The notes beneath the pieces were generated by a model. That model worked only from the letters and a program-made list of their open reading frames with translations. It had not been told where the DNA came from and did not search any database. The translations under genes and the position numbers were made by a program. Positions 42,695-52,346 of a stretch of DNA of 64,000 nt are shown in pieces. The stretch comes from Hyphomicrobiales bacterium (GTDB lineage Bacteria > Pseudomonadota > Alphaproteobacteria > Rhizobiales > Rhizobiaceae), in NCBI GenBank assembly GCA_900468805.1, contig UEIF01000019.1, positions 24,487 through 88,486 of the forward strand. The letters run 5' to 3'. Position 1 is the stretch's first letter. Each line of letters opens with the position of its first letter.

Positions 42695-43099
42695 ATGAAG
42701 AAGACCTATCACGGAAGCTGTCACTGCGGCCGGATCCGCTACGAGGCCGATATCGACCTTCAGGTCGGGACGGGAAAGTGTAATTGCTCGATCTGCTGGA
42801 AGCTCCGCTATTGGGGCACCAATATCAAGCCAGAGGACTTTCGCCTGCTGTGCGAGGAAACTGGCATCAGTGATTACCAGTTCGGCACTTTCTCCGGTCA
42901 TCACCGCTTCTGCGCCAATTGCGGAGTACCGGCTTATGGCGACGGTTATATCGAGGCGATGGGTGGCGCCTATGTGTCAATCAATCTCGCCTGCCTTGAC
43001 GATCTCGATCCTGCCGAACTCGCCGAGGCGCCGTTGCAATATTATGATGGCAGGAACAATAGCTGGTGGACTGTGCCTGCAGAAACGCGGCATCTCTGA
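42695..43099 (+). CDS. GFA family protein (Gfa-like zinc-binding)
   Basis: A 134-residue protein of the glutathione-dependent formaldehyde-activating (GFA) family. Zinc ligands are visible: GSCHCGRIRYE (8-18), GKCNCSICWK near 32, and RFCANCGVPAYGDG near 68. Family members bind zinc and some catalyse S-hydroxymethylglutathione formation, though most are untested. AAGGAGGAGCAT is an excellent ribosome-binding site. Probably repressed by the divergent MarR protein through two palindromes. Confidence 0.88.
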   Translation: MKKTYHGSCHCGRIRYEADIDLQVGTGKCNCSICWKLRYWGTNIKPEDFRLLCEETGISDYQFGTFSGHHRFCANCGVPAYGDGYIEAMGGAYVSINLACLDDLDPAELAEAPLQYYDGRNNSWWTVPAETRHL

Positions 43100-43106
43100 A
43101 CATGAA

Positions 43107-43137
43107 AAGACCCACTGACTTTTAATCAGTGGGTCTT
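43107..43137. terminator. Bidirectional terminator between GFA and ilvD
   Basis: AAGACCCACTGA (43107-43118) pairs perfectly with TCAGTGGGTCTT (43126-43137) across CTTTTAA. On the minus strand the stem ends in CTTTTC, so it best serves ilvD, whose stop is 20 bases away. Confidence 0.75.
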
Positions 43138-43157
43138 CAGTTTGAGAGGTTGTTCGC

Positions 43158-44996
43158 TCAGCGCGCGTTCAGGTCGCGAACCGCGCCACGGTCGGCGCTG
43201 GTTGCAAAGGCCGCATAAGCCTTGAGCGCGGTCGAAACATTGCGCTTGCGCGGCTCGGCCGGATGCCAGCCCTTCTGATCCTGCTCGGCGCGACGGGCGG
43301 CAAGTTCCTCGTCGCCGACGCGCAGGCTGATCGTCCGGTTCGGAATGTCGATGTCGATCATGTCGCCTTCGCGCACCAAGCCGATCGTGCCGCCGTTTGC
43401 CGCTTCCGGCGAAGCATGGCCGATCGAAAGACCGGAGGTGCCGCCGGAGAACCGGCCGTCGGTGATCAGCGCACACGCCTTGCCGAGGCCCTTCGACTTC
43501 AGATAACTCGTCGGATAGAGCATTTCCTGCATGCCGGGGCCGCCCTTGGGGCCTTCGTAGCGGATCACGACGACATCGCCGGCCTTGACCTCATTGGCGA
43601 GGATCGCCTTGACGGAAGCATCCTGGCTTTCGAAAACGCGGGCCGGGCCAGAGAATTTCAGGATCGATTCATCGACACCGGCGGTCTTCACGATGCAGCC
43701 ATCGACCGCCAGATTACCCTTGAGGACAGCAAGGCCGCCATCCTTGGAGAAGGGATGCTCGACCGAGCGAATGACGCCGCCGACGCGGTCGGTATCAAGC
43801 TCGTCCCAGCGAGCTTCCTGGCTGAAGGCGACCTGTGTCGGGATGCCGCCCGGTGCCGCACGGTAGAAGTTGCGCACAGTATCGCTGGTGGTGCGCGTGA
43901 TATCCCAACGATCGATTGCATCGCCGAGCGTTTCGGCATGAACCGTCGGGCAGTCACGATTGAGCAGGCCACCCTTATCGAGTTCGCCCAAGATTGACAT
44001 GATGCCGCCTGCGCGGTGAACGTCTTCCATGTGCACGTCGGACTTGGCAGGTGCGACCTTGGAGAGGCAGGGAACGCGGCGCGACAGCGCATCGATGTCG
44101 GCCATGGTGAAGTCCACCTCGCCTTCATGGGCAGCCGCCAGAATGTGCAGAACGGTGTTGGTGGAGCCGCCCATGGCAATATCAAGCGTCATGGCATTCT
44201 CAAACGCCTGCTTCGAGGCGATGACACGTGGCAGGGTTTTTTCATCTTCCTGCTCATAATAACGGCGGGCGAGGTCGACGATCAGGTGGCCGGCTTCAAC
44301 GAAGAGACGCTTGCGATCAGCGTGGGTGGCGAGTGTCGAGCCGTTGCCGGGCAGCGACAGGCCGAGGGCTTCCGTCAGGCAGTTCATGGAGTTTGCGGTA
44401 AACATGCCGGAGCATGAACCGCAGGTCGGACAGGCCGAGCGTTCGATGACTTGGACGTCTTCGTCCGAGATCTTGTCATCGGCAGCAGCAACCATGGCAT
44501 CGACGAGGTCGAGTGCGTGGGTCTTGCCATGCAGGACGACCTTGCCAGCTTCCATCGGGCCACCGGAAACAAAGACAGTGGGTATGTTGAGGCGCAGCGA
44601 CGCCATCAGCATGCCGGGGGTGATCTTGTCGCAGTTCGAAATGCACACCATGGCATCGGCGCAGTGCGCATTGACCATGTATTCCACGCTGTCGGCTATC
44701 AGTTCGCGCGAAGGCAGCGAATAGAGCATGCCGTCATGGCCCATGGCGATGCCGTCATCGACGGCGATGGTGTTGAACTCCTTGGCGACACCGCCGGCCG
44801 CTTCGATTTCGCGAGCGACCAGCTGGCCGAGATCCTTGAGATGAACGTGGCCGGGCACGAACTGGGTGAAGGAGTTCACCACCGCGATAATCGGCTTGCC
44901 GAAATCCGAATCCTTCATGCCCGTGGCGCGCCAAAGGCCGCGCGCGCCTGCCATGTTGCGGCCGTGGGTCGTGGTTCTGGAACGATAAGCTGGCAT
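43158..44996 (-). CDS. ilvD: Dihydroxy-acid dehydratase
   Basis: A 612-residue iron-sulfur enzyme that converts 2,3-dihydroxy-3-methylbutanoate to 2-oxo-isovalerate, the third step of valine and isoleucine synthesis. Cluster cysteines lie in [10 protein letters not shown] and [11 protein letters not shown], with the third ligand near [19 protein letters not shown] and DGRFSGGT are family blocks near the C-terminus. The start [19 protein letters not shown] matches the family; an ATG 15 bases upstream is unlikely. A strong hairpin terminator follows. Confidence 0.95.
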   Translation of the reverse strand: MPAYRSRTTTHGRNMAGARGLWRATGMKDSDFGKPIIAVVNSFTQFVPGHVHLKDLGQLVAREIEAAGGVAKEFNTIAVDDGIAMGHDGMLYSLPSRELIADSVEYMVNAHCADAMVCISNCDKITPGMLMASLRLNIPTVFVSGGPMEAGKVVLHGKTHALDLVDAMVAAADDKISDEDVQVIERSACPTCGSCSGMFTANSMNCLTEALGLSLPGNGSTLATHADRKRLFVEAGHLIVDLARRYYEQEDEKTLPRVIASKQAFENAMTLDIAMGGSTNTVLHILAAAHEGEVDFTMADIDALSRRVPCLSKVAPAKSDVHMEDVHRAGGIMSILGELDKGGLLNRDCPTVHAETLGDAIDRWDITRTTSDTVRNFYRAAPGGIPTQVAFSQEARWDELDTDRVGGVIRSVEHPFSKDGGLAVLKGNLAVDGCIVKTAGVDESILKFSGPARVFESQDASVKAILANEVKAGDVVVIRYEGPKGGPGMQEMLYPTSYLKSKGLGKACALITDGRFSGGTSGLSIGHASPEAANGGTIGLVREGDMIDIDIPNRTISLRVGDEELAARRAEQDQKGWHPAEPRKRNVSTALKAYAAFATSADRGAVRDLNAR

Positions 44997-45314
44997 CGGT
45001 GTCTTCCTCAATATCCAGGAATGGTCTGGCGATGCGAGGCGGCAAAGGATTTGCGAAGGCCGGGCAGTCGCTGCTTTTTGGAATTGTCCTAATCCAATCG
45101 GCCCAAGCTGTCACTACCGGGAATGCCCAAAGCGGTACGGGCACCATCAAGCATATACGGATGCAAGGGCTCTTTTGTTACGGACTATTCCATCACGGAC
45201 GAACACAAAAAATTGGCTTTTCGCCGCTAATATTCAGGGCATACACACTGATCCGAAACGCGCAATTTGCGTTTAAAGATTCACAAGGGCCGCCCCGCCC
45301 AAGAGGAATTCGAT
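44997..45314. other. Divergent promoter region of ilvD and msrP
   Basis: About 318 bases without a gene. A perfect inverted repeat AAACGC-N7-GCGTTT lies at 45256-45274, 40 bases before the msrP start, and may be an operator for the msrPQ operon. The minus-strand part should contain the ilvD promoter; I see no attenuator-type leader peptide rich in branched amino acids. Confidence 0.4.
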
Positions 45315-46262
45315 ATGCCAAGCTATCGTCCGCCCAAAATCCGCTCCTCGGAAATCACACCGCGCGAGGTTTACCTGAAGCGCCGGGAATTTCTCGGCGC
45401 CGCGACGCTCGGCGCCATGGCGCTCTATGGCGCTGGCAAGGCGAGCGCTGCGGCACTTTCGACTATCAAGAGCAAGTATACGGTCGACGAAAAGCTGACG
45501 CCGATCAAGGACGTCACCACTTATAACAACTTCTATGAATTCGGCCTCGACAAAGGCGATCCGGCTGCACTTTCCGGTAAGTTCAAGCCGCTGCCCTGGA
45601 CGATCAAGGTCGATGGCATGGTCAACAAACCCGGCACCTTCGACATCGAGGCGCTGATGAAGGAATTCCCGATCGAGGAGCGCACCTACCGCATGCGCTG
45701 TGTGGAAGCCTGGTCGATGGTCATTCCGTGGAACGGCTTTCCGCTTGCTTCACTTCTCGACAAGGTGGAGCCGCAGGGCAGCGCCAAATATGTCGCCTTC
45801 GAGACCATCGTGCGGCCGGAGGAAATGCCCGGTCAGGCCGGCTTCTTCCAGTCACTGGCCTGGCCCTATGTCGAGGGGCTTCGCATGGACGAGGCTCGCC
45901 ATCCGCTGACGCTGCTTGCCGTCGGGCTCTATGGCGAGACGTTGCCGAACCAGAACGGCGCCCCGGTTCGCCTCGTCGTGCCGTGGAAATACGGTTTCAA
46001 GGGCATCAAGTCGATCGTGCGCATCACGCTCACCGATCAGCAGCCGAAGAATACCTGGCAGGTCACCAACCCGCAGGAATACGGCTTCTACGCCAACGTC
46101 AATCCAGCGGTTGATCACCCGCGCTGGAGCCAGGCGACAGAGCGGCGCATCGGCGAAAGCGGTTTCTTCGGCGCCAGCCGCCACCCCACCCTGCCCTTCA
46201 ACGGCTATGCCGATGACGTGGCCAGCCTCTATTCCGGCATGGATCTAAAGGCGAATTTCTGA
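45315..46262 (+). CDS. msrP: Protein-methionine-sulfoxide reductase catalytic subunit (MsrP)
   Basis: A 315-residue periplasmic molybdopterin enzyme that repairs oxidised methionines in envelope proteins. A Tat signal is at the N-terminus ([12 protein letters not shown]). The cofactor-ligating cysteine is in [15 protein letters not shown] near residue 132; [12 protein letters not shown] and [13 protein letters not shown] are family blocks. The start is the ATG after AAGAGGAATTC, 16 residues inside a longer frame. The stop codon overlaps the msrQ start (TGATG), so the two subunits form an operon. Confidence 0.93.
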   Translation: MPSYRPPKIRSSEITPREVYLKRREFLGAATLGAMALYGAGKASAAALSTIKSKYTVDEKLTPIKDVTTYNNFYEFGLDKGDPAALSGKFKPLPWTIKVDGMVNKPGTFDIEALMKEFPIEERTYRMRCVEAWSMVIPWNGFPLASLLDKVEPQGSAKYVAFETIVRPEEMPGQAGFFQSLAWPYVEGLRMDEARHPLTLLAVGLYGETLPNQNGAPVRLVVPWKYGFKGIKSIVRITLTDQQPKNTWQVTNPQEYGFYANVNPAVDHPRWSQATERRIGESGFFGASRHPTLPFNGYADDVASLYSGMDLKANF

Positions 46263-46924
46263 TGGCGGCTTTTTCGTTCGCCATTCCGAAGCGCTGGCAG
46301 CCGGCTTCCGTCTGGCTGCTCTATGTCGTCGGGCTTATGCCCGCCGCCTGGACTTTCTATCTCGGCGCGACGGATCAGCTCGGCGCCGATCCGGTGAAGA
46401 CCTTCGAGCTTTTCCTCGGCATATGGACCATCCGCTTCCTCATCCTGACACTGGCAGTTACCCCTGCCCGCGATCTCCTCGGCTGGAACTATCTGCGTTA
46501 CCGCCGGGCGCTCGGCCTTCTGACCTTCTACTATGCTCTGATGCATTTCACCGTCTATATGGTGCTCGACCAGGCGCTTGATATCGCTGCCGTCATCGAC
46601 GATGTGCTGAAGCGTCCCTTCATCATGTTTGGCATGGGTGCCCTTGCGATGCTCGTGCCGCTCGCCGTCACATCCAACAATTTCTCGATCCGCAGGCTCG
46701 GCAAGAACTGGATCTGGCTGCACCGCCTCATCTATATCATCGCGGCCTCAGCAGCGCTGCACTTTGCGCTGTCGACGAAAATCCTCGATCTCGAGCAGTA
46801 TATCTACGTTGGCCTGGTCATCGCGCTGATCCTCTACCGCTCCTACAAGCCAATCGGGCGGAGCAGGAAAAAGGGTCAAGGACGATCAAGCCGCGCCCGC
46901 GCCGTGGCGTCATCGGCTTCGTAA
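46262..46924 (+). CDS. msrQ: MsrP membrane partner, heme-binding subunit (MsrQ)
   Basis: A 220-residue inner-membrane cytochrome that passes electrons from the quinone pool or flavin reductase to MsrP. Six hydrophobic helices, with histidine ligands in YALMHFTVYMVL and WIWLHRLIYIIAASAALHF. GWNYLRYRRALGLL is the family's cytoplasmic loop. The start overlaps the msrP stop by one base. The basic tail (RSRKKGQGRSSRARA) is longer than in E. coli YedZ and is of unknown use. Confidence 0.93.
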   Translation: MAAFSFAIPKRWQPASVWLLYVVGLMPAAWTFYLGATDQLGADPVKTFELFLGIWTIRFLILTLAVTPARDLLGWNYLRYRRALGLLTFYYALMHFTVYMVLDQALDIAAVIDDVLKRPFIMFGMGALAMLVPLAVTSNNFSIRRLGKNWIWLHRLIYIIAASAALHFALSTKILDLEQYIYVGLVIALILYRSYKPIGRSRKKGQGRSSRARAVASSAS

Positions 46925-46933
46925 AGGTCCGCT

Positions 46934-47395
46934 TTAAGGCCGCGAAGGTGATGATTTTCTATGCACTGGATCAAGCGCATACGCGGCCGCGATCCCGATA
47001 GCGTATGCCAGGATATTCCAGAGCGAGAATACCCGTCCCAGCAATAAGGCGCCTGCGGTCGTCAGTCGAAAGGCATCAAGCCAGGGCGAGTGATAGAGCC
47101 GGAACAGTTCGACGCAAATGGCGACAACCGTTGCCATGGCGGCAATTCCCGGGGGTCGAACTTTTGTGACGAAACCTGCAACAGCAGATGCCAACAGGAA
47201 ATACACCATCGATCCCCAAAGCAGCGATCCGCCATACTTGACGACGACGAAGGGCAGCCCGACGGAATAGCCGAACCGCCGAAGCATCAAACCAAAAATG
47301 ATGATCAGGAGTAGGGCTGCTAGGCGCTGGAACTGTACACCTTGAACCACTCTGCACAATTGCAATTGACCACCATCCCCTCGACTGATTTGCAC
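46934..47395 (-). CDS. DUF2809 small membrane protein
   Basis: A protein of up to 153 residues with four hydrophobic helices. The conserved DUF2809 block is CVELFRLYHSPWLDAFRLTTAGALLLGRVFSLWNILAYAIG. Function unknown. The start is unclear: the frame opens at GTG 47395, but TTG and GTG codons at 47374-47350 are alternatives, and none has a strong ribosome-binding site. It is convergent with msrQ, nine bases away, and divergent from the DUF817 gene. Confidence 0.7.
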   Translation of the reverse strand: MQISRGDGGQLQLCRVVQGVQFQRLAALLLIIIFGLMLRRFGYSVGLPFVVVKYGGSLLWGSMVYFLLASAVAGFVTKVRPPGIAAMATVVAICVELFRLYHSPWLDAFRLTTAGALLLGRVFSLWNILAYAIGIAAAYALDPVHRKSSPSRP

Positions 47396-47501
47396 GGCCT
47401 AGCCGCCAAGCAGCAAATTATCAAGCAGTCGCTATCCCAGCGTAGTCGAGCCTGATAGCTTCCCGATACTTCGAAACGAGTCTGGGATCACTCGCAAGAA
47501 C

Positions 47502-48371
47502 ATGCCGAAAGTCGCCGCGCTTCAAGGATTACTCCCCCTACTGGACAAGCATCTGATCGACCGGCCGGCCGATCTTCCGCGCAATGGCATCGAACGCTTC
47601 GTCGTCGAATTCTTTTACTTCGGCGTCAAGGAGGCTCGGGCCTGCCTCTTCGCGGGTCTGTTTTTTCTGTCGGTCTTCCTGGTTTCGCGTGCAGGCCTCG
47701 TGGGTATCCCACGCTACGATCTGCTGCTGATCATCGCTGTTGTAATCCAGGCCGGGATGGTCTGGGCAAAACTCGAAACTATCGATGAGTTGAAGGCGAT
47801 CTCGGTCTTCCATGTGGTCGGTTTTGCACTGGAGGCCTTCAAGACGTCCGGCAGCATCCAGTCGTGGAGCTATCCGGATTTCGCCTATACGAAGCTGTTT
47901 GGTGTTCCGCTGTTTTCCGGCTTCATGTATGCGGCCGTCGGCAGCTATGTCATCCAGGCCTGGCGCCTGTTTGATCTGCGCGTCAGACACCATCCATCCT
48001 ATTGGATGGCAGGATTCATGGCATTGGCGATCTACGTCAACTTCTTCACCCACCACTATATCGGCGATTACCGCTGGTACATCGCCGCCTGCACGCTCGG
48101 TCTTTATGCGCGCACCACGGTCATCTTCAGGCCCTATGATCAAGACCGCAAGATGCCCCTGCTTCTCGCCTTCGTCCTGATCGGCTTCTTCATCTGGCTC
48201 GCAGAGAATATCAGCACCTTCTTCGGCGTGTGGCGCTATCCAAACCAGATCGGCGCGTGGTCGACCGTGCATATCGGCAAATGGACTTCGTGGTGTCTGC
48301 TGGTGATCATGACCTTTACGATCGTTGCAAACCTCAAGCATATCAAACACAAGATCCACGTGCCTGAATGA
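47502..48371 (+). CDS. DUF817 membrane protein
   Basis: A 289-residue inner-membrane protein with about seven hydrophobic helices. The family signatures are FYFGVKEARACLFAGLFFLS near the N-terminus, SGSIQSWSYPDFAYTKLFGVPLFSGFMYAAVGSY in the middle and WSTVHIGKWTSWCLLVI near the end. DUF817 has no established function. It runs alone; the 97-base gap to the VOC gene has a short GC-rich hairpin followed by TTTT. Confidence 0.85.
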   Translation: MPKVAALQGLLPLLDKHLIDRPADLPRNGIERFVVEFFYFGVKEARACLFAGLFFLSVFLVSRAGLVGIPRYDLLLIIAVVIQAGMVWAKLETIDELKAISVFHVVGFALEAFKTSGSIQSWSYPDFAYTKLFGVPLFSGFMYAAVGSYVIQAWRLFDLRVRHHPSYWMAGFMALAIYVNFFTHHYIGDYRWYIAACTLGLYARTTVIFRPYDQDRKMPLLLAFVLIGFFIWLAENISTFFGVWRYPNQIGAWSTVHIGKWTSWCLLVIMTFTIVANLKHIKHKIHVPE

Positions 48372-48468
48372 ATTTCCGAAAACGACCAGAGAACCAGGAT
48401 ATGTGTGGAGCAAACGCCGGACCGGCTTTTATCTCGCCATCCCTGTCAACTCATAGGCAGCGCCAAGC

Positions 48469-48852
48469 TTGATTGACCATATCACCGTCTCCGTAAGCGA
48501 TCTCACAAAGAGCAGGCTCTTTTACCAAAGAGCCTTCGCACCTTTGGGATACACATTGTCCTTCGGGAAGGAGAACGTGTTCTGGGCCTTCGATATCGGT
48601 AATGGCTGCCTGTTCGAAATCCAGCAGGCCGATAGCACCCCACCTTTGACGCGCGTCCACGTCGCCTTTCGAGCCGGCAACAGGGCGGAGGTCGATGCGT
48701 TCTATCAAAGCGCTCTTGCAGCCGGCGCGCAGGACAATGGCGCACCTGGCCCGCGCCCGGACTATGCGCCCGATTACTATGCCTGCTTTATCCTCGATCC
48801 CGATGGCTACAATATCGAAGCCATGATCAATCAACCGCTTGACAAAGCTTGA
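48469..48852 (+). CDS. VOC (glyoxalase/bleomycin-resistance fold) protein
   Basis: A 127-residue metal-dependent VOC-fold protein. The N-terminal module begins IDHITVSVSDLTKSRLFYQRAFAPLGY and the second module ends YACFILDPDGYNIEAM, with metal ligands at H3 and a glutamate near the C-terminus. The chosen start is TTG, since the family begins at this point and no ATG or GTG is available. Function unknown among many VOC activities. It is convergent with the ribosomal cluster, whose terminator lies 26 bases beyond its stop. Confidence 0.8.
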   Translation: MIDHITVSVSDLTKSRLFYQRAFAPLGYTLSFGKENVFWAFDIGNGCLFEIQQADSTPPLTRVHVAFRAGNRAEVDAFYQSALAAGAQDNGAPGPRPDYAPDYYACFILDPDGYNIEAMINQPLDKA

Positions 48853-48877
48853 ACAGAAGCGGGCTCAAATGCACAAA

Positions 48878-48905
48878 CGAAAAAAGCCGGGCAAAGCCCG
48901 GCTTT
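48878..48905 (-). terminator. Intrinsic terminator of the rpsM-rpoA-rplQ operon
   Basis: On the minus strand AAAGCCGGGC pairs with GCCCGGCTTT across TTT, followed by TTTCG so that the stem runs into six consecutive T. It is 23 bases past the rplQ stop. The plus-strand reading is weaker but may also stop the VOC transcript. Confidence 0.88.
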
Positions 48906-48928
48906 CGTGTTTCCGTAACCGGAAAATG

Positions 48929-49351
48929 TTAGGCAGCGACAGACTGCTCTTCAGCAGCGACGCGAGCCTTGTCGGCTGCACCCTTTGCATAAGTGTCGCG
49001 GTCAACGAATTCGATGACGGCGAGAGCAGCGTTGTCGCCCTGGCGGAAGCCGGCCTTCATGATACGCAGGTAGCCGCCGTTGCGGGTTGCGTAGCGCGAG
49101 GCGATCGTGTCGAACAGCTTGTTGACGACGACAGCGTCCTTGATCTGCGAGATCGCCTGACGACGAGCGTGCAGGTCGCCGCGCTTGCCGAGGGTGACGA
49201 GCTTCTCGACGATCGGACGGATTTCCTTGGCCTTCGGCAGGGTCGTGACGATCTGCTCGTGGGTGATGAGCGAAGCCGCCATGTTGGCGAACATCGCCTT
49301 GCGGTGGCTTGCAGTTCTATTCAGCTTGCGGCCGGCTTTACCATGGCGCAT
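48929..49351 (-). CDS. rplQ: 50S ribosomal protein L17
   Basis: 140 residues. The conserved N-terminal [32 protein letters not shown] block contacts 23S rRNA near the exit tunnel. The C-terminal extension (AAEEQSVAA) is typical of alphaproteobacteria. It is the last gene of the alpha operon, 125 bases after rpoA, an interval longer than usual that holds a hairpin pointing the opposite way. A strong terminator follows. Confidence 0.97.
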   Translation of the reverse strand: MRHGKAGRKLNRTASHRKAMFANMAASLITHEQIVTTLPKAKEIRPIVEKLVTLGKRGDLHARRQAISQIKDAVVVNKLFDTIASRYATRNGGYLRIMKAGFRQGDNAALAVIEFVDRDTYAKGAADKARVAAEEQSVAA

Positions 49352-49476
49352 TGCTATTCTCCTTTAATGCAGGTGCCCTTACGCTAACTGGGCCTGCCGT
49401 TTCCTGGCACATGCAGGCGATAGGCCTGCTGTTTGACGGGGAAAGGCAGCCGTAAAAAGCCTGCCTTTTTTGTTTC

Positions 49477-50487
49477 TTAATACTGGTCTTCGTAGCGCTT
49501 GGCGAGATCTTCGATGTTCTCGGGCGGCCATGCAGGCACTTCCATGCCGAGGTGCAGGCCCATGGAAGCGAGAACTTCCTTGATCTCGTTGAGCGACTTG
49601 CGACCAAAGTTCGGGGTGCGGAGCATTTCTGCTTCGGTCTTCTGAATGAGGTCGCCGATGTAGACGATATTGTCGTTCTTCAGGCAGTTTGCCGAACGAA
49701 CGGACAGCTCGAGTTCGTCCACCTTCTTGAGGAGCGCCGGGTTGAAGGCCAGTTCGGTGACTGCCTCTTCCTCGGTTTCCTTCTGCGGTTCGTCGAAGTT
49801 GACGAAGACGCCAAGCTGGTCCTGCAGGATGCGAGCCGCGAAAGCGACGGCATCTTCGCCGGAGATAGAGCCATCGGTTTCGATGGACATGGTCAGCTTG
49901 TCGTAGTCGAGAACCTGTCCTTCGCGGGTGTTTTCAACCTTGTAGGACACCTTCTTGACCGGCGAGTAGAGGCTGTCGACCGGGATAAGACCGATCGGAG
50001 CATCTTCCGCACGATTGCGCTCAGCCGGGACGTAGCCCTTGCCGTTGTTGACGGTGAACTCCATGCGGATCTCGGCACCCTCGTCGAGCGTGCAGATGAC
50101 ATGCTCGGGGTTGAGGATTTCGATATCACCGACCGTCTGGATGTCACCAGCCGTTACAACACCCGGACCCTGCTTGCGCACGACCATGCGCTTGGCATCG
50201 TCACCATCCATCTTGATGGCGATTTCCTTGATGTTGAGTACGATGTCCGTAACGTCCTCGCGAACGCCCGGGATCGACGAGAACTCATGCAGCACGCCAT
50301 CGATCTGCACGGCCGTAACAGCGGCACCGCGCAAAGAGGAGAGCAGAACGCGACGCAGCGCGTTGCCGAGGGTGAGGCCGAAGCCACGCTCAAGCGGCTC
50401 TGCAACGAGAGTCGCCTTGGTGCGCGAGCTCGAAGAGAACTCCACCTTGTTCGGCTTGATCAGTTCCTGCCAGTTCTTCTGAATCAT
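49477..50487 (-). CDS. rpoA: DNA-directed RNA polymerase alpha subunit
   Basis: 336 residues. The N-terminal assembly domain ([25 protein letters not shown]) forms the dimer that nucleates beta and beta-prime; the linker is near 235-250; the C-terminal domain ([36 protein letters not shown]) contacts UP elements and activators. Length and order match the family. It follows rpsK in the alpha operon. Note that rpsD (S4), which sits here in E. coli, is absent, as is usual in alphaproteobacteria. Confidence 0.98.
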   Translation of the reverse strand: MIQKNWQELIKPNKVEFSSSSRTKATLVAEPLERGFGLTLGNALRRVLLSSLRGAAVTAVQIDGVLHEFSSIPGVREDVTDIVLNIKEIAIKMDGDDAKRMVVRKQGPGVVTAGDIQTVGDIEILNPEHVICTLDEGAEIRMEFTVNNGKGYVPAERNRAEDAPIGLIPVDSLYSPVKKVSYKVENTREGQVLDYDKLTMSIETDGSISGEDAVAFAARILQDQLGVFVNFDEPQKETEEEAVTELAFNPALLKKVDELELSVRSANCLKNDNIVYIGDLIQKTEAEMLRTPNFGRKSLNEIKEVLASMGLHLGMEVPAWPPENIEDLAKRYEDQY

Positions 50488-50584
50488 GATTTTGCCTTCC
50501 GTTCGTTGCCACTATCCAATCGTGACAACCGAGCTTGAAAACCACCGGGAGCGCTGAGGCGCTCACCGGTGACGATAGCGATGA

Positions 50585-50974
50585 TCAGACGCGGCGCTTC
50601 TTGCGCGGACGGCAGCCATTGTGCGGGATCGGGGTCACGTCGCGAATGGACGTAATCATGAAACCGGCAGCCTGGAGCGCGCGCAGAGCCGATTCACGGC
50701 CGGAACCCGGACCGCAGACTTCGACTTCCAGCGACTTCATGCCGTGTTCCTGGGCCTTCTTGGCGCAGTCTTCGGCAGCGATCTGAGCAGCAAACGGGGT
50801 CGACTTGCGCGAGCCCTTGAAGCCCTTGGCGCCAGCAGACGACCAGGCAATTGCATTGCCCTGCGCGTCAGTGATCGTGATCATCGTGTTGTTGAAGGTC
50901 GAGTTGACGTGAGCGACACCCGACGAGATGTTCTTGCGCTCGCGACGGCGAACGCGGACGGCTTCCTTAGCCAT
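50585..50974 (-). CDS. rpsK: 30S ribosomal protein S11
   Basis: 129 residues, beginning [15 protein letters not shown]. The core INITDAQGN-type strand, [20 protein letters not shown] and the C-terminal [16 protein letters not shown] are conserved; it lines the mRNA exit platform with S7. The start was placed at the ATG after AAAGGAAT rather than 60 bases upstream. It is separated from rpsM by 133 bases that hold an attenuator-like hairpin. Confidence 0.97.
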   Translation of the reverse strand: MAKEAVRVRRRERKNISSGVAHVNSTFNNTMITITDAQGNAIAWSSAGAKGFKGSRKSTPFAAQIAAEDCAKKAQEHGMKSLEVEVCGPGSGRESALRALQAAGFMITSIRDVTPIPHNGCRPRKKRRV

Positions 50975-51057
50975 GGTATTCCTTTCGTTGATCTCTTCAC
51001 CGCCGTAATCCCAGCGGCTACACCGGAACGGCACCTGTACGGCCCCGCTCCAAACTC

Positions 51058-51086
51058 AAAAGAGGCCGGCGCAGACCGCCAGCCTC
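51058..51086 (-). terminator. Attenuator-like hairpin between rpsM and rpsK
   Basis: On the coding (minus) strand GAGGCTGGCG pairs with CGCCGGCCTC (one T-G pair), followed by TTTTGAG. It lies 22 bases after the rpsM stop and would reduce transcription into rpsK-rpoA-rplQ unless read through. No rival secondary structure is obvious nearby. Confidence 0.55.
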
Positions 51087-51107
51087 CCCACTCCGGTTTC
51101 CCGGAAA

Positions 51108-51476
51108 TTACTTCTTCTTACCAGCGATCGCCTTTGCCGGACCCTTGCGGGTACGAGCATTGGTGTGCGTGCGCTGACCGCGGACCGGAAGGCCACGACG
51201 GTGACGCAGGCCGCGGTAGCAGCCGAGGTCCATCAAGCGCTTGATGTTCATCGAGGTTTCACGACGAAGATCACCCTCGACCTGATAGTCACGGTCAATG
51301 GTTTCACGGATCTGAAGAACTTCAGCATCCGTGAGCTGATGAACACGGCGATCAGCCGGAATACCGACCTTCTCGACGATTTCCTGCGCGAATTTCTGTC
51401 CGATCCCGTGAATATAGGTCAGCGCGATGACAACGCGCTTTGCAGTCGGGATGTTGACGCCAGCGATACGTGCCAC
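51108..51476 (-). CDS. rpsM: 30S ribosomal protein S13
   Basis: 122 residues starting with GTG ([15 protein letters not shown]). The central RIGVYQ-like H2TH region is represented by [19 protein letters not shown] and the C-terminal basic tail is [29 protein letters not shown], which contacts P-site tRNA. AAGGAGAA precedes the GTG. It opens the alpha operon 219 bases after adk; the intervening leader contains two adjacent hairpins. Confidence 0.97.
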   Translation of the reverse strand: MARIAGVNIPTAKRVVIALTYIHGIGQKFAQEIVEKVGIPADRRVHQLTDAEVLQIRETIDRDYQVEGDLRRETSMNIKRLMDLGCYRGLRHRRGLPVRGQRTHTNARTRKGPAKAIAGKKK

Positions 51477-51552
51477 GCCTGTTCTCCTTGCATTCCAGTT
51501 GCCATCCGGCAATAGGGCTTCGTTATGCAGCCAAAGGCCGCTCGTTCAAATT

Positions 51553-51604
51553 CGGGTTCGTAACATCGCAAAACGACCGAACCCGGATTTCCTTCGGGAA
51601 ATCC
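51553..51604 (-). other. Structured leader upstream of rpsM
   Basis: Two adjoining stems: CGGGTTCG (51553-51560) with CGAACCCG (51578-51585), and GGATTTCC (51585-51592) with GGAAATCC (51597-51604) across a TTCG tetraloop. They share base 51585, so they may compete. A regulatory leader for the alpha operon (ribosomal protein feedback) is possible, or remains of a terminator after adk. Confidence 0.45.
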
Positions 51605-51695
51605 GCGCCGATCGCAGGGAATGTCGCGAGTTGGCGCGGTTTAACGGAATCAGTGCAAAAAAGCAACCGCTCCCGCGAAGTTTATTTTCAAAGCT

Positions 51696-52346
51696 TTAAA
51701 GCTTAGAAAGGATGCCTTCGATCTCGGCCGTAACCTGATCGATCTCGGCCATGCCGTCCACGGACGTGAGTTTGCCCTTGGCGTAATAGTAGCCGATCAG
51801 CGGCGAGGTTTCCTTGTAGTAGACCTCGAGGCGCTTGGTCATGGTCTCGGCATTGTCGTCGGGACGACGCTTGAAGTGGGTAGAACCGCACTTGTCGCAA
51901 ACCCCTTCCTTGACCGGGACCTTGTCCGTGTCGTGATAGACCGTGCCGCACTGAGCGCAGGAATAGCGGCCAGCCACGCGGCGGACCAACTCCTTGTCGT
52001 CCACACGAAATTCGATGACGACCGAGAGGTCCATGCCCTTGGCCTTGAGCATCACCTCTGTCGCATCCGCCTGCACGAGCGTGCGAGGGAAACCGTCGAG
52101 GATGAAGCCATTGGCGCAATCGGGCTGATCGATTCGCTCAGAGACGATGGCGTTGACGATCTCGTCCGAGACAAGATTTCCGGCGTCCATGACAGCCTTG
52201 GCGCGCTTGCCGACTTCAGTACCGGCCTGAACGGCGGCGCGCAGCATGTCACCCGTGGAAAGCTGCGGAATGCCGTGCTTTTCCACGATCCGCTGGGCCT
52301 GGGTCCCCTTACCCGCGCCCGGCGGCCCCAAAAGTATAAGTCTCAT
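51696..52346 (-). CDS. adk: Adenylate kinase, zinc-type LID
   Basis: 216 residues. P-loop [10 protein letters not shown] (7-16), NMP-binding [10 protein letters not shown] and FPRT substrate residues, and a long LID with four cysteines in [10 protein letters not shown] and [11 protein letters not shown], predicted to bind structural zinc. Enteric Adk lacks these cysteines; Gram-positive and some alphaproteobacterial enzymes have them. It is translated together with secY, overlapping its stop codon by four bases, and balances ATP, ADP and AMP. Confidence 0.97.
   Translation of the reverse strand: MRLILLGPPGAGKGTQAQRIVEKHGIPQLSTGDMLRAAVQAGTEVGKRAKAVMDAGNLVSDEIVNAIVSERIDQPDCANGFILDGFPRTLVQADATEVMLKAKGMDLSVVIEFRVDDKELVRRVAGRYSCAQCGTVYHDTDKVPVKEGVCDKCGSTHFKRRPDDNAETMTKRLEVYYKETSPLIGYYYAKGKLTSVDGMAEIDQVTAEIEGILSKL

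Noticed and set aside
49552..50538. 328-codon plus-strand frame across rpoA
   Set aside because: Antisense shadow of rpoA; the ribosomal cluster shows many such shadows on the plus strand.
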